Shown one piece after another: positions 1 to 7,681 of a DNA stretch of 64,000 nt. Source of the stretch: Actinomycetospora sp. NBRC 106375. GTDB lineage: Bacteria > Actinomycetota > Actinomycetes > Mycobacteriales > Pseudonocardiaceae. The stretch covers positions 233,221 through 297,220 of the forward strand of contig NZ_BSTS01000008.1 in assembly GCF_030269665.1 (NCBI RefSeq). Direction: 5' to 3'. A model generated the notes under the pieces. It made no database searches and was not told the origin of the DNA. It saw only the letters and a program-made list of their open reading frames with translations. How positions within the stretch are numbered: the stretch's first letter is position 1; each line of letters starts with the position of its first letter. The translations under genes and the position numbers were made by a program.

Positions 1-83
1 TCACCCCGCCGCCGCCCGCCGACCCCGACCCGCCGACGGCGCCGATCGCCTTCCGCGGCCCCGACGGCGGGTGGTGGGCCTGA
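1..83 (+). CDS. 3' end of a protein-coding gene (partial)
   Basis: The reading frame starting at base 3 is open from the window edge to a TGA at 81-83. It encodes a 26-residue proline-rich tail ending in GGWWA. The gene begins outside the window, so no function can be given. The proline/aspartate-rich composition suggests a disordered C-terminus. The next gene, on the other strand, ends 13 bases later, so the two are convergent. Confidence 0.4.
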   Translation, partial: TPPPPADPDPPTAPIAFRGPDGGWWA

Positions 84-96
84 CCCGGTTCCCGGC

Positions 97-789
97 TCAG
101 GCCTCCGCCTGCTCGCGGGCGAGGGCGACGAACGCGGTCGCCGCCGGGCCGAGCGTGTCGTCATCCCGGCGCAGGACGAGGTAGAGGCACCGTTCGATCG
201 GGTCGCCCGCCACGCGGGCGGTGCGCACCTCGGGGCGGCCGTGCCGTGCGAGGGCCCACGAGCTGACGACGCCGACGCCCTCGCCGGCGGCCACCGCCTC
301 GATCAGGCCCTCGTTGGTGTCGCGGATCGTCCAGCGCTGGTCGGTGATCAGCGGCGTCCCCCGCGCGGCAAGGGCGTCGGTGAACGAGCGGCGCGTCCCC
401 GAACCCTCCTCGCGCTCGACCAGCGGCGTCGCGGCGAGCGCCGCGACCGTCACCGGCTCGTCGCCGTCGAGCGCGTGGCCGCGGGGGACGGCGAGGACGA
501 TCTCGTCGGCGCCGACCACCATCGCGTCGAGGTCGTCGCCGTCGGGCTCGGCGCCGGCGAAACCGACGTCCGCGCTGCCGTCGCGCAGCGCCGCGAAGAC
601 GCCGGCGGAGTCCGTCACGACGGTGTCGACGGTGTACGCGGGCTGGTCGGCGGTGAACTCCTCGGCCAGCTCCGGCACGAGGAACTCCCCCGGGATGCTG
701 CTCGCCGTCACGGCGACGACGGTGGCCGCGGCGTCGGGGTCGTCGAGGTCCGTCGCGGCGTCGAGGTCGACGTCGTCGGGCGCGGTCAT
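97..789 (-). CDS. Stand-alone LysR-type substrate-binding domain protein
   Basis: This 230-residue protein resembles the periplasmic-binding-protein-like effector domain of LysR regulators. About 20 acidic residues come first, then a beta strand (VVAVTASSIPGEFLVPELA), the typical 'ADVGFAGAEPDGDDLD' segment near residue 75, and 'EGSGTRR' and 'AVAAGEGVGVVSSWAL' further on, which match the ligand cleft of CysB/LysR domains. The N-terminal winged HTH of about 60 residues is absent. ATG at 789 is preceded by GGGAGGACACC, a good ribosome site, so the short form is probably genuine. It may act as a ligand-binding accessory protein or be a remnant regulator. The family resemblance is clear; the role is unknown. 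Confidence 0.65.
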   Translation of the reverse strand: MTAPDDVDLDAATDLDDPDAAATVVAVTASSIPGEFLVPELAEEFTADQPAYTVDTVVTDSAGVFAALRDGSADVGFAGAEPDGDDLDAMVVGADEIVLAVPRGHALDGDEPVTVAALAATPLVEREEGSGTRRSFTDALAARGTPLITDQRWTIRDTNEGLIEAVAAGEGVGVVSSWALARHGRPEVRTARVAGDPIERCLYLVLRRDDDTLGPAATAFVALAREQAEA

Positions 790-980
790 GGTGTCCTCCC
801 TCGGACGGATCGGTCATCGGCTCCGGCCGTCCGCGCAGCGACGTACCCACCGCACGGCGACAACCCACGCGCGGATCGGCCGGACAGCGACGAGGCGGGC
901 GTCACCCGAACGGGAAGGACCTGCCGCTATGCCTGGTCAGACCGCTCGCCAGCCTCCGCGACCGCGTGCGCTGCGCGCAC

Positions 981-1020
981 GTGAGCAGTTCGGCGTGCTG
1001 GGGCACTCCGAAGTGCTCAC
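981..1020. terminator. Hairpin just past the Tat lipoprotein gene, related to the palindrome at 7150
   Basis: An 18-base arm (981-998) pairs with 1003-1020 around a 4-base loop with two mismatches. It lies immediately downstream of the minus-strand gene ending at 1038, so it is a likely terminator. Its outer part (GTGAGC, TTCGG, CCGAA, GCTCAC) resembles the perfect palindrome at 7150-7199. Confidence 0.55.
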
Positions 1021-1037
1021 AGGTGGCGGAGCCGCAC

Positions 1038-1757
1038 CTACCCCGCCCACGTCTCGTAGAAGCGCACCTCGGCGCCGCCGGGGGCCATGCGGAAGAACTC
1101 CCACCCCGCGACCGAGGCGCCGGCGGTGGCGAAGCGCGGGTCGGACAGCGAGCGCATCGTCCCGTCGGGCAGGGCGAGGACGGCGGTGTCGCCACGGTGG
1201 GCGACATCCACGCGCAGCGGCCGCCCGTCCTGCGGCAGGGGCGCCGTGAAGGCGTCGCTCGCGACCTCCTGCAGGCGCTCGTCGACCAGCACGCCCGCGG
1301 TCCAGCGCTGGGGCGTGATCGCGAGGTGGATGTGCCCGGAGCCGGCAGGACGCCCGTCGAGGGCGAGGAGCGCCAGCGCGCCGTAGCCGTCGCCCGGCCC
1401 GAAGCCGAACACGGCGCCGAGACGGTCGATGCGTCCCACGACGCCGGTGAGGTCCTGAAAGACGTAGGTGGCGGCGGCCGCGGGCGGCAGGTGCCCGACG
1501 AGCGCGCCGCCGGCGATCGACGGCGGCGGGGTGCCCGCGGGCTGCTGGACGGTGCGCAGCGGCACGCCCTCGTCGCCGCTGGTCGGCAGGGCACCGGCGG
1601 GACGCGCCGACCACCGCGTGCCGACCCGCAGCGGGATCTCGGGGAACGACGTCGCCGCGGTGGCCGTCGCGCGGTCTCCGCAGCCGGCGAGACCGAGGCC
1701 GACGGCACCGAGTCCGATCGCGGCGAGGACGCTGCGACGGGTCGGCACGGCGTTCAT
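1038..1757 (-). CDS. Tat-exported lipoprotein of unknown function
   Basis: The protein is 239 residues when started at ATG 1757, giving the N-terminus MNAVPTRRSVLAAIGLG. TRRSVL is a twin-arginine motif followed by a hydrophobic stretch and the lipobox LAGC, so it should be exported by Tat and lipid-anchored outside the membrane. Two upstream in-frame starts would place 11 extra residues before the signal and are less likely. The mature part contains beta-rich segments, including 'GSGHIHLAITPQRWTAGVLVDERLQ' near the middle and 'GWEFFRMAPGGAEVRFYETWAG' at the C-terminus. This looks like a lectin or concanavalin-like jelly-roll domain, but that is only an impression. It is monocistronic, with a hairpin at 981-1020 downstream. 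Confidence 0.6.
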   Translation of the reverse strand: MNAVPTRRSVLAAIGLGAVGLGLAGCGDRATATAATSFPEIPLRVGTRWSARPAGALPTSGDEGVPLRTVQQPAGTPPPSIAGGALVGHLPPAAAATYVFQDLTGVVGRIDRLGAVFGFGPGDGYGALALLALDGRPAGSGHIHLAITPQRWTAGVLVDERLQEVASDAFTAPLPQDGRPLRVDVAHRGDTAVLALPDGTMRSLSDPRFATAGASVAGWEFFRMAPGGAEVRFYETWAG

Positions 1758-2395
1758 GGTGCAGCCGTCCGCCATCGGACCCGCGCCCACCCCCGCCTCG
1801 CAGTCGTGGCGGATTTCCTGATGCTGAACGTCAGCGTGGACGCCACTCTGGCAACCCGGGCGACCACTCCAGGACGAACGCGGCGAGGCGGTGGGGACGG
1901 AGCGGGCGGGACCCGTACTCGCCGGAACTCGCCCGGAGCACGACCGTTGATCTCATGGCGGGGCGGCGTTGTCCGCGGGTGGCCGGCACGCTCGCACCGG
2001 CTCGTTCGCCTCCCTCGGCTCCTCCGCCGACGCATCAACGGTTCTCGCGGGGGTTCTCTGACCCAAGCGCGGTCGACGACCGTGCGATGACGTCGGGGGC
2101 GCCCCGGGTCCACCTCGTGGACCCGGGGCGTTCGTCTGTCCGGACCCCAGATGCGCGAGTGATCCCTCCAGGTGCTCCGTCCACCCCATGTCATCGGGTC
2201 ACAGGAGCACCCGGGCGGATCATGGTTTCCCGCCGCGCGAGGTACTCCGTCTCGAGCGCCGTCCCCACCGATCGCGAGACAGCGCAGCAACGATCGTGGA
2301 ATCGAGAGGTGTGAACGCGCTCACCCGGGCAACCCTGCCTCTACGCCGAACAGCCCAGCGTCACCCCGACCTCGCTGGGCGGACGGAGGTGCTCC
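1758..2395. other. Long intergenic stretch without a recognisable gene
   Basis: Frames open across this 638-bp stretch are arginine/proline-rich and have no domain signatures, so they are taken as GC-driven shadows. The only clear structure is the strong hairpin at 2100-2130. The region separates the divergent lipoprotein gene (ending at 1038, starting at 1757) from the gene starting at 2396, so both promoters should lie here. I see no convincing -10/-35 pair. Confidence 0.5.
2100..2130 (+). terminator. Strong orphan hairpin (terminator-like)
   Basis: A perfect 14-bp stem (2100-2113 with 2117-2130) closes a 3-base CTC loop, followed on the plus strand by TTCGTCTGTC. It has the form of a factor-independent terminator. 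No plus-strand gene ends upstream of it, so it could terminate an unannotated small transcript. Confidence 0.5.
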
Positions 2396-2839
2396 GTGGG
2401 ACGCCACACCCGACCCGAGCCGGAGGGCATGGCCGACGCGGCCGACGCGACCGCCGACGGCCACCGCCGGATCGCGATGGCCATCCGCCACACGATCCCG
2501 GCACCCACACCCGCCGGACCGACACCCGGCCTCGACGCGACGACGCTGTCGATCCGCCCGGTGGCGCCCGCGTCGCGCCTCGCGGCGGCACCGGCGCCGG
2601 ACGCCGTGGTGATCACCCCGCCCGTCCCGGCTGCCGGCCCGCCGTCCCGGCTGTCGTGGGGCGCACGCCGCACGGCGCGGCGCGAGCAGGAGGCGAAGGC
2701 CGCGCTCGCGGCCCAGCTCTCGCGCGCCCAGCGCCGGAGCCGGCAGGTCGCGGCGTTCGCGTCCGTGCCGACGCCGCGGAGTCCCTCGGGGATCGAGGCC
2801 CCGGTCGACGCGGCCCGCCCGCCGTGGACCGCGGGCTGA
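2396..2839 (+). CDS. Hypothetical protein, Ala/Pro/Arg-rich
   Basis: This 147-residue protein starts at GTG 2396, preceded by GGAGGT at a good distance. The first 90 residues are low-complexity and alanine/proline-rich. A basic, probably helical segment (GARRTARREQEAKAALAAQL, residues about 88-107) follows, and the tail is again proline-rich. There is no signal peptide or membrane segment. I do not recognise the family. The gene ends one base before the convergent gene on the other strand. It is probably a real cytoplasmic protein because of the ribosome site and consistent codon usage, but only moderately certain. Confidence 0.45.
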   Translation: MGRHTRPEPEGMADAADATADGHRRIAMAIRHTIPAPTPAGPTPGLDATTLSIRPVAPASRLAAAPAPDAVVITPPVPAAGPPSRLSWGARRTARREQEAKAALAAQLSRAQRRSRQVAAFASVPTPRSPSGIEAPVDAARPPWTAG

Positions 2840-2840
2840 C

Positions 2841-3419
2841 CTACTCCTTGTCGGGGTCCGTCCCCGAATCGCTGTCGGTGCGGAAGTCGTCCGGCGTGGC
2901 CTCGGACAGCGCGCGACGCAGCTGCTCCACCTCGTCCTCGACGTCGGCCGTGGTGGCCGCGGTCGGGTCGGCCTCGTCGGGCTCGTCCTCGGCGCCGCCG
3001 ACGGTCGCCACCGCGGTGGCGGGCAGCGCCGCCTCCGAGAGCACCTCCTCGTCGGCCTCGATCGGGCAGCCCTGGTGCACGGCGAGGGTGACGGCGTCGC
3101 TCGCGCGCGCCGACACCGCGCGGGTGCCGCCGTCCGACGTCGCCAGGTCGAGCTCGGCGTGGAACTGGCCGTCCACCAGCGCCGTCAGCCGGACACCCGT
3201 GAGCCGCGCGCCGAACGCCTCGACGGCGTCGAGGAGCAGGCGGTGGGTCAGCGGGCGAGGCAGTGTCGCGGCCACCTCCGCGGCGGCGAGCGCCGTCGCC
3301 TCGGGCGCGCCGATCCAGATCGCGAGATAGCGCCGCCCGCCGGTGCGCTCCCGCAGCAGCAGCACCGGGTCCTCGCTGCCCTGTTCCTGGCCCACCCCGG
3401 CGACCTCGACCTCAGCCAT
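2841..3419 (-). CDS. Bifunctional nuclease (BFN/DUF151) family protein
   Basis: The protein is 192 residues from ATG 3419 (MAEVEVAGVGQE). The N-terminal part carries the family signature 'PVLLLRERTGGRRYLAIWIG' at residues about 18-37, then 'PEATALAAAEVAATLPRPLTHRLLLDAVEAFG', and 'AVSARASDAVTLAVHQGCPI' near residue 110. These match the single BFN domain of actinobacterial proteins of about 160 residues. The remaining 60 residues form an acidic, Glu/Asp-rich tail. Plant and bacterial members have reported RNase/DNase activity, but the physiological role in actinobacteria is unsettled. An upstream in-frame ATG at 3482 would add 21 residues without homology and is not preferred. Confidence 0.8.
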   Translation of the reverse strand: MAEVEVAGVGQEQGSEDPVLLLRERTGGRRYLAIWIGAPEATALAAAEVAATLPRPLTHRLLLDAVEAFGARLTGVRLTALVDGQFHAELDLATSDGGTRAVSARASDAVTLAVHQGCPIEADEEVLSEAALPATAVATVGGAEDEPDEADPTAATTADVEDEVEQLRRALSEATPDDFRTDSDSGTDPDKE

Positions 3420-3520
3420 GTCCCCACTATCCGCCCGGGACCGCGCCCCGTCGACCGGGCCCCGACCGCTCTGGGCGAACACGTGCGTAGCCGTAACCGG
3501 AACGTGGTACCTCTTAGCTC

Positions 3521-4024
3521 GTGAAGCTCGACCTCACCCTGACCGTCGACGGGCACCACCACAGCCTCACGGTCGACACCCGCACCACCGTGCTCGACGC
3601 CCTGCGCGAGCACCTCGACATCACGAGTCCCAAGAAGGGCTGCGACCACGGCCAATGCGGCGCCTGCACGGTGCTGCTCGACGGGCGTCGCACCCTGTCC
3701 TGCCTGTCCCTCGCCGTCGCCCACGACGGCGCCGAGATCACCACCGCGGACGGCCTCGCCCCCGACGGCGAGCTGCACCCGCTGCAGCAGGCCTTCGTCG
3801 ACCACGACGCCTACCAGTGCGGGTACTGCACGCCCGGACAGATCTGCTCCGCGGTCGGCATGCTCGACGAAGCCGCCCACGGCGCGCCGAGCGTCGTCAC
3901 CGACGACCTCACCGGCGACGTGCGGCTCGACCGTGCCGAGATCGCCGAGCGCCTCTCGGGCAACCTCTGCCGCTGCGGGGCGTACGCGCACATCGTCGAC
4001 GCGGTCGAGCAGGTGGCCCGATGA
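3521..4024 (+). CDS. paoA: Aldehyde oxidoreductase, [2Fe-2S] subunit (PaoA/YagT-like)
   Basis: This is the small iron-sulfur subunit (167 aa) of a xanthine-dehydrogenase-family molybdoenzyme. The N-terminal plant-ferredoxin-like cluster is visible as 'GCDHGQCGACTVLLDG' with a further Cys in 'LSCLSLA'. The C-terminal four-helix cluster has 'QCGYCTPGQICSA' and 'NLCRCGAYAHIVDAVEQ'. These eight cysteines bind two [2Fe-2S] centres that pass electrons from the Mo centre towards FAD. The start is GTG 3521, with no clear Shine-Dalgarno, so translation may be leaderless. It is the first gene of a three-gene operon and shares ATGA with the next gene. E. coli PaoA has a Tat signal; none is seen here, so this enzyme is probably cytoplasmic. 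Confidence 0.9.
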   Translation: MKLDLTLTVDGHHHSLTVDTRTTVLDALREHLDITSPKKGCDHGQCGACTVLLDGRRTLSCLSLAVAHDGAEITTADGLAPDGELHPLQQAFVDHDAYQCGYCTPGQICSAVGMLDEAAHGAPSVVTDDLTGDVRLDRAEIAERLSGNLCRCGAYAHIVDAVEQVAR

Positions 4025-5052
4025 AGCCCTTCGCCTACGAGCGCCCCCACGACGCGGCCGGCGCCGTCGCCACCGTGACCGCAGACCCGGACGCCGCGTT
4101 CCTCGCCGGCGGCACCAACCTCGTCGACCACCTCAAGCTCGGCCTCGCCGCGCCGAGCACGCTCGTCGACGTCACCGGGCTGACCTCCACCGAGATCACC
4201 GATCTCCCCGAGGGCGGGCTGCGGATCGGCGCCGGGGTGCGCAACGCCGACTTCGCCGCCGACGAGCGGGTGCGCGCCCGCTACCCCGCGCTCGCCCATG
4301 CCCTGCTCGCCGGCGCGTCCGGCCAGCTCCGCAACATGGCCACCACCGGCGGCAACCTGCTCCAGCGCACCCGCTGCGTCTACTTCCAGGACCTCACGAC
4401 GCCGTGCAACAAGCGCGAGCCCGGCTCGGGGTGCTCGGCGCTCGACGGCTGGGCCCGGCACCACGCGGTCCTCGGCGCCACCCACGAGCCGGCCGACGTC
4501 GCCTGCGTCGCCACCCATCCCTCGGACATGGCGGTCGCCCTCGTCGCGCTCGAGGCGCAGGTGCGGGTCCTCGGCCGCGACGGCGAGCGCGCGATCCCGC
4601 TGACCGACCTCCACCGCCTCCCGGGCGACGACCCGACGCGGGACACGACACTGGCCCACGGCGAGCTGATCACCGCGGTCGACCTGCCGGCGTCGCCGAT
4701 CGCCGCGCACTCGACGTACCGCAAGGTGCGTGACCGGGCGTCCTACGCCTTCGCGCTCGTCTCGGTCGCCGCCGCCCTGGCGGTCGACGACGGCGGCACC
4801 ATCACCGACGCCCGCGTCGCCCTGGGCGGGGTCGCCCACGTGCCGTGGCGCGCCACCGCGGCCGAGAGCGCGCTGGTCGGCGCCCCGGCCACCGACGACA
4901 CCTACCGCGCCGCCGCGCGCGCCGAGCTCGTCGACGCCCGGCCCGTGGAGAGCCCGCGCGGCGGCACCGCGTTCAAGCTCCCGCTGGTCACCGCGACGCT
5001 GGCCGCCGCGCTGCGCGGGCTGGCGGAGAACTCTGCGCAGGAGGCCCGATGA
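4021..5052 (+). CDS. paoB: Aldehyde oxidoreductase, FAD subunit with Fe-S loop (PaoB/YagS-like)
   Basis: The 343-residue FAD-binding medium subunit starts at ATG 4021, overlapping the previous stop by four bases. 'FLAGGTNLVDHLKLG' near residue 33 is the FAD-PP motif of the CO-dehydrogenase flavoprotein fold, and 'TTGGNLLQRTRC' is the second FAD motif. The insertion 'CVYFQDLTTPCNKREPGSGC' (residues about 120-139) supplies the extra cysteines known to ligate a [4Fe-4S] cluster in E. coli PaoB. This supports the PaoABC type over xanthine dehydrogenase or CO dehydrogenase. The C-terminal CO-deh flavoprotein domain follows ('YRKVRDRASYAFALVSVAAAL'). The physiological electron acceptor is not evident from sequence. 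Confidence 0.9.
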   Translation: MKPFAYERPHDAAGAVATVTADPDAAFLAGGTNLVDHLKLGLAAPSTLVDVTGLTSTEITDLPEGGLRIGAGVRNADFAADERVRARYPALAHALLAGASGQLRNMATTGGNLLQRTRCVYFQDLTTPCNKREPGSGCSALDGWARHHAVLGATHEPADVACVATHPSDMAVALVALEAQVRVLGRDGERAIPLTDLHRLPGDDPTRDTTLAHGELITAVDLPASPIAAHSTYRKVRDRASYAFALVSVAAALAVDDGGTITDARVALGGVAHVPWRATAAESALVGAPATDDTYRAAARAELVDARPVESPRGGTAFKLPLVTATLAAALRGLAENSAQEAR

Positions 5053-7145
5053 CCACCGCATCCCGTCCCTTCGTCCCGCACGCCGTCGGCACGGCGATGC
5101 CGCGGCCGGAGGGTCCGCAGAAGGTCCGCGGCACGGCCCGCTACACCGTCGAGACGCCGGGCAGCGACGCGCTGTACCTGTTCCCGGTGCAGGCAGGCGT
5201 CGCGCGCGGGCGCGTCACGGCCATCGACACGAGCGCGGCCGAGGCGCTCGAGGGCGTCGTCGCCGTCCTCACCCACGAGAACGCCCCGCGCCTGGCCCGC
5301 GAGGCCGACGCCGACCACGGCGTGCTGCAGTCGTCGACGATCCACCAGCACGGCCAGTACCTCGCCGCCGTGCTCGCCACCTCCTCGGAGTCCGCGCGGG
5401 AGGCCGCGTCGCTGGTGTCGGTCGAGGTCGTCGAGGAGCCGCACGCGGCCGTCCTCGACGAGGACTCCCCCGACCTCTACACCCCCGAGGCCCTCGTCGT
5501 CGGGGTCACGGACGACACCCGCGGCGACCCCGAGGCCGCGCTCGCGGCGTCCGCGGTCACGCTGCGCCGGACCTACCGGACGCCGATGGAGCACCACCAG
5601 CCCCTCGAGCCGCACGCGACCGTCGCGTGCTGGGAGGACGGCCGGCTCGTCGTCCACGACGCGACCCAGGCCGTGAGCTGGACCCGGCAGGCGCTCGCGG
5701 CGGCGTTCGGGCTCGACGAGTCCGACGTCGACGTCGTCGCCCAGCACGTCGGGGGCGGCTTCGGCTCGAAGGGCGGCACCCACCCGAACACGATGCTGAC
5801 CGCGCTCGCGGCGCAGGCCGTGCCGGGCCGGTCGGTGCGGTACGCGCTGACGCGCCAGCAGATGTTCGACCTGGTCGGTTACCGGCCGGCGACCGTGCAG
5901 CACGTCGCGCTGGGCGCCGACCGCGAGGGCCGGCTCACCGCGATCACCCACGACGTCGTCGACCAAGGCTCGAAGATCGGCGAGTTCGTCGAGCCGGCGG
6001 CCGCGTTCAGCCGCGGCATGTACGCGGCGGAGACGCGGCGCACGACCCACCGCGTGGTGCCCCTGGACATCGGGGTGCCGACGTTCATGCGCGCCCCCGG
6101 GGAGGCGCCGGGCAGCTTCGCGGGCGAGTGCGCGATGGACGAGCTGGCGATCGAGCTCGGGATCGACCCGATCGAGCTGCGGCTGCGCAACGAGCCCGAG
6201 GTCGACCCGGAGTCAGGGCTCCCGTACTCCAGCCGCAACCTCGTGGCCTGCCTGCGCCGGGGCGCGGAGCGCTTCGGGTGGGCCGACCGTGACCCGGCGC
6301 CGCGGGCGCGACTGGTCGACGGCTGGTGGCACGGCACCGGGGTGGGCTCGGCGTCCTTCCCCGTCCCGCGGTTCCCCGGCTCGGAGGCGACGATCCGGGC
6401 GACCGGCACAGGCGACACGGCGGGCTACACCGTCGAGATCGCCGCCTCCGACATCGGTCAGGGCGCGCGGGCGGCGCTCACCGCGATCGCGGCCGACGCC
6501 CTCGACGTCGGAGTCGAACGGATCGACCTGCGCATCGGCGACACCGCGTTCGGCCCGGCGGGCCCGGCCGGCGGCTCGGCGGGGACGACGTCGTGGGGCG
6601 CGACGATCGTCGAGGCGGCCGACCGCTTCCGGGACAAGTACGGCGACCACCCCGAGGACGGCGACGAGGCCGACGCCCACACGCCGGACAACCCGTGGGC
6701 CGGCGAGTACTCGATGCACGCCTTCGGGGCGCACTTCGTCGAGGTGGCGGTGCACGCGGACACCGGCGAGATCCGGGTGCCGCGGATGCTGGGGGTGTTC
6801 GCCGCGGGCCGGATCGTGAACCCGCTGACCGCCCGCTCGCAGTTCCTCGGCGGCATGACGTGGGGGCTCTCGGCCGCCCTGCACGAGGAGAGCGTGCTCG
6901 ACGACCGCTTCGGCCACGTCGTCAACCGTGACTTCGCCGGCTACCACGTCGCCACGAACGCCGACGTCGGCACTTTGGACGTGGAGTGGCTCGACGAGGA
7001 CGACCCCTACGTCAACCCGATGGGCACCAAGGGCATCGGCGAGATCGGGATCGTCGGCGTCGCGGCGGCGATCGCCAACGCCGCGTACCACGCCACCGGC
7101 GTCCGCGTCCGCTCCCTCCCGATCACCCTGGACGCCTTCCTCTGA
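5049..7145 (+). CDS. paoC: Aldehyde oxidoreductase, molybdenum-binding subunit (PaoC/YagR-like)
   Basis: This is the 698-residue catalytic subunit, from an ATG that overlaps the previous stop as ATGA. 'GTAMPRPEGPQKVRGTARYT' marks the N-terminus of the aldehyde oxidase a/b hammerhead domain. 'QHVGGGFGSKGG' (about residue 235) and 'RAPGEAPGSFAGECAMDELA' bind the molybdopterin cytosine dinucleotide cofactor. 'GTKGIGEIGIVGVAAAIANA' near the C-terminus contains the conserved Glu that acts as base in hydroxylation of the aldehyde. The complex oxidises aldehydes to carboxylic acids. No dedicated maturation gene (PaoD/XdhC) lies alongside, so cofactor insertion must be supplied elsewhere. A perfect palindrome follows 4 bases after the stop codon. 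Confidence 0.9.
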   Translation: MTTASRPFVPHAVGTAMPRPEGPQKVRGTARYTVETPGSDALYLFPVQAGVARGRVTAIDTSAAEALEGVVAVLTHENAPRLAREADADHGVLQSSTIHQHGQYLAAVLATSSESAREAASLVSVEVVEEPHAAVLDEDSPDLYTPEALVVGVTDDTRGDPEAALAASAVTLRRTYRTPMEHHQPLEPHATVACWEDGRLVVHDATQAVSWTRQALAAAFGLDESDVDVVAQHVGGGFGSKGGTHPNTMLTALAAQAVPGRSVRYALTRQQMFDLVGYRPATVQHVALGADREGRLTAITHDVVDQGSKIGEFVEPAAAFSRGMYAAETRRTTHRVVPLDIGVPTFMRAPGEAPGSFAGECAMDELAIELGIDPIELRLRNEPEVDPESGLPYSSRNLVACLRRGAERFGWADRDPAPRARLVDGWWHGTGVGSASFPVPRFPGSEATIRATGTGDTAGYTVEIAASDIGQGARAALTAIAADALDVGVERIDLRIGDTAFGPAGPAGGSAGTTSWGATIVEAADRFRDKYGDHPEDGDEADAHTPDNPWAGEYSMHAFGAHFVEVAVHADTGEIRVPRMLGVFAAGRIVNPLTARSQFLGGMTWGLSAALHEESVLDDRFGHVVNRDFAGYHVATNADVGTLDVEWLDEDDPYVNPMGTKGIGEIGIVGVAAAIANAAYHATGVRVRSLPITLDAFL

Positions 7146-7149
7146 CCGG

Positions 7150-7199
7150 CGTACGTGAGCGAACTTCGGGGCTATAGCCCCGAAGTTCGCTCACGTACG
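7150..7199. repeat. Perfect 50-bp palindrome between convergent genes
   Basis: Bases 7150-7174 are the exact reverse complement of 7175-7199, centred on CTA|TAG with no unpaired loop. It sits between the ends of paoC (plus) and the lipoprotein gene (minus, ending at 7207), where it can serve as a bidirectional terminator. The outer bases CGTGAGC...GCTCACG resemble the imperfect hairpin at 981-1020, so it may belong to a dispersed family. Confidence 0.8.
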
Positions 7200-7206
7200 G
7201 CTCGGG

Positions 7207-7635
7207 TCACCGGGCGGTGGTGATCCCCCGGCCCAGGCTCGTCACCGCGTCACGGGTCTCGGTGATCGCCGCGACGCACTGGTCGGCCGCGCCGCCCGTG
7301 GCACAGCCCGCGCGCAGGAAGTGGTCGTGACCGGCGACGACAGCCGCCGCCGGATCGGTGATCTCCCGCTGGTCCGGGCGCGCGACCGAGGCCGCGTTCG
7401 CCACGTTCAGCACCTCTTCCTCCCACCGCCCACACCGCGGGTACAGCCCCGCGACGTCACGCGACGTGTAGCAGGCGTCCTGCTGGACGAGCTCCAGCTT
7501 CGTGCGCGCGGCCTCGAGCGACTGGTCCGGCCGCGCCGCGGGCCCCGAGGTGCCCTCGGTGTACTCCGACGAGCACCCGGTCACCGCGAGCACGGCGAGC
7601 AGCAGCCCGAGCACCACCCGCGCCGCTGCGATCAC
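7207..7635 (-). CDS. Small secreted lipoprotein, cysteine-containing
   Basis: This 142-residue protein has a Sec signal peptide (MIAAARVVLGLLLAVLAVTGC) ending in the lipobox VTGC, so it should be lipid-anchored at the outer face of the membrane. The mature part has four further cysteines (DACYTSR, YPRCGRW, RAGCATGG, DQCVAA), which could form two disulfides. I do not recognise the domain. GTG 7635 is the first in-frame start, and another GTG six codons in would still leave a usable signal. No strong ribosome site is seen. The SDR gene ends 46 bp upstream on the same strand, so the two could be cotranscribed. Confidence 0.55.
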   Translation of the reverse strand: MIAAARVVLGLLLAVLAVTGCSSEYTEGTSGPAARPDQSLEAARTKLELVQQDACYTSRDVAGLYPRCGRWEEEVLNVANAASVARPDQREITDPAAAVVAGHDHFLRAGCATGGAADQCVAAITETRDAVTSLGRGITTAR

Positions 7636-7681
7636 CGGCCCACGGTGTCAGGGGTGCCGGAGGGTCGCCACCGCGGGGTGA

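Noticed and set aside
161..1249. Long open frames on both strands across the LysR-like gene (161-868, 221-1249, 241-984)
   Set aside because: Their translations are Arg/Pro/Ala-rich without domain signatures and lie antisense or out of frame to a protein with clear family resemblance. High GC makes such open frames common.
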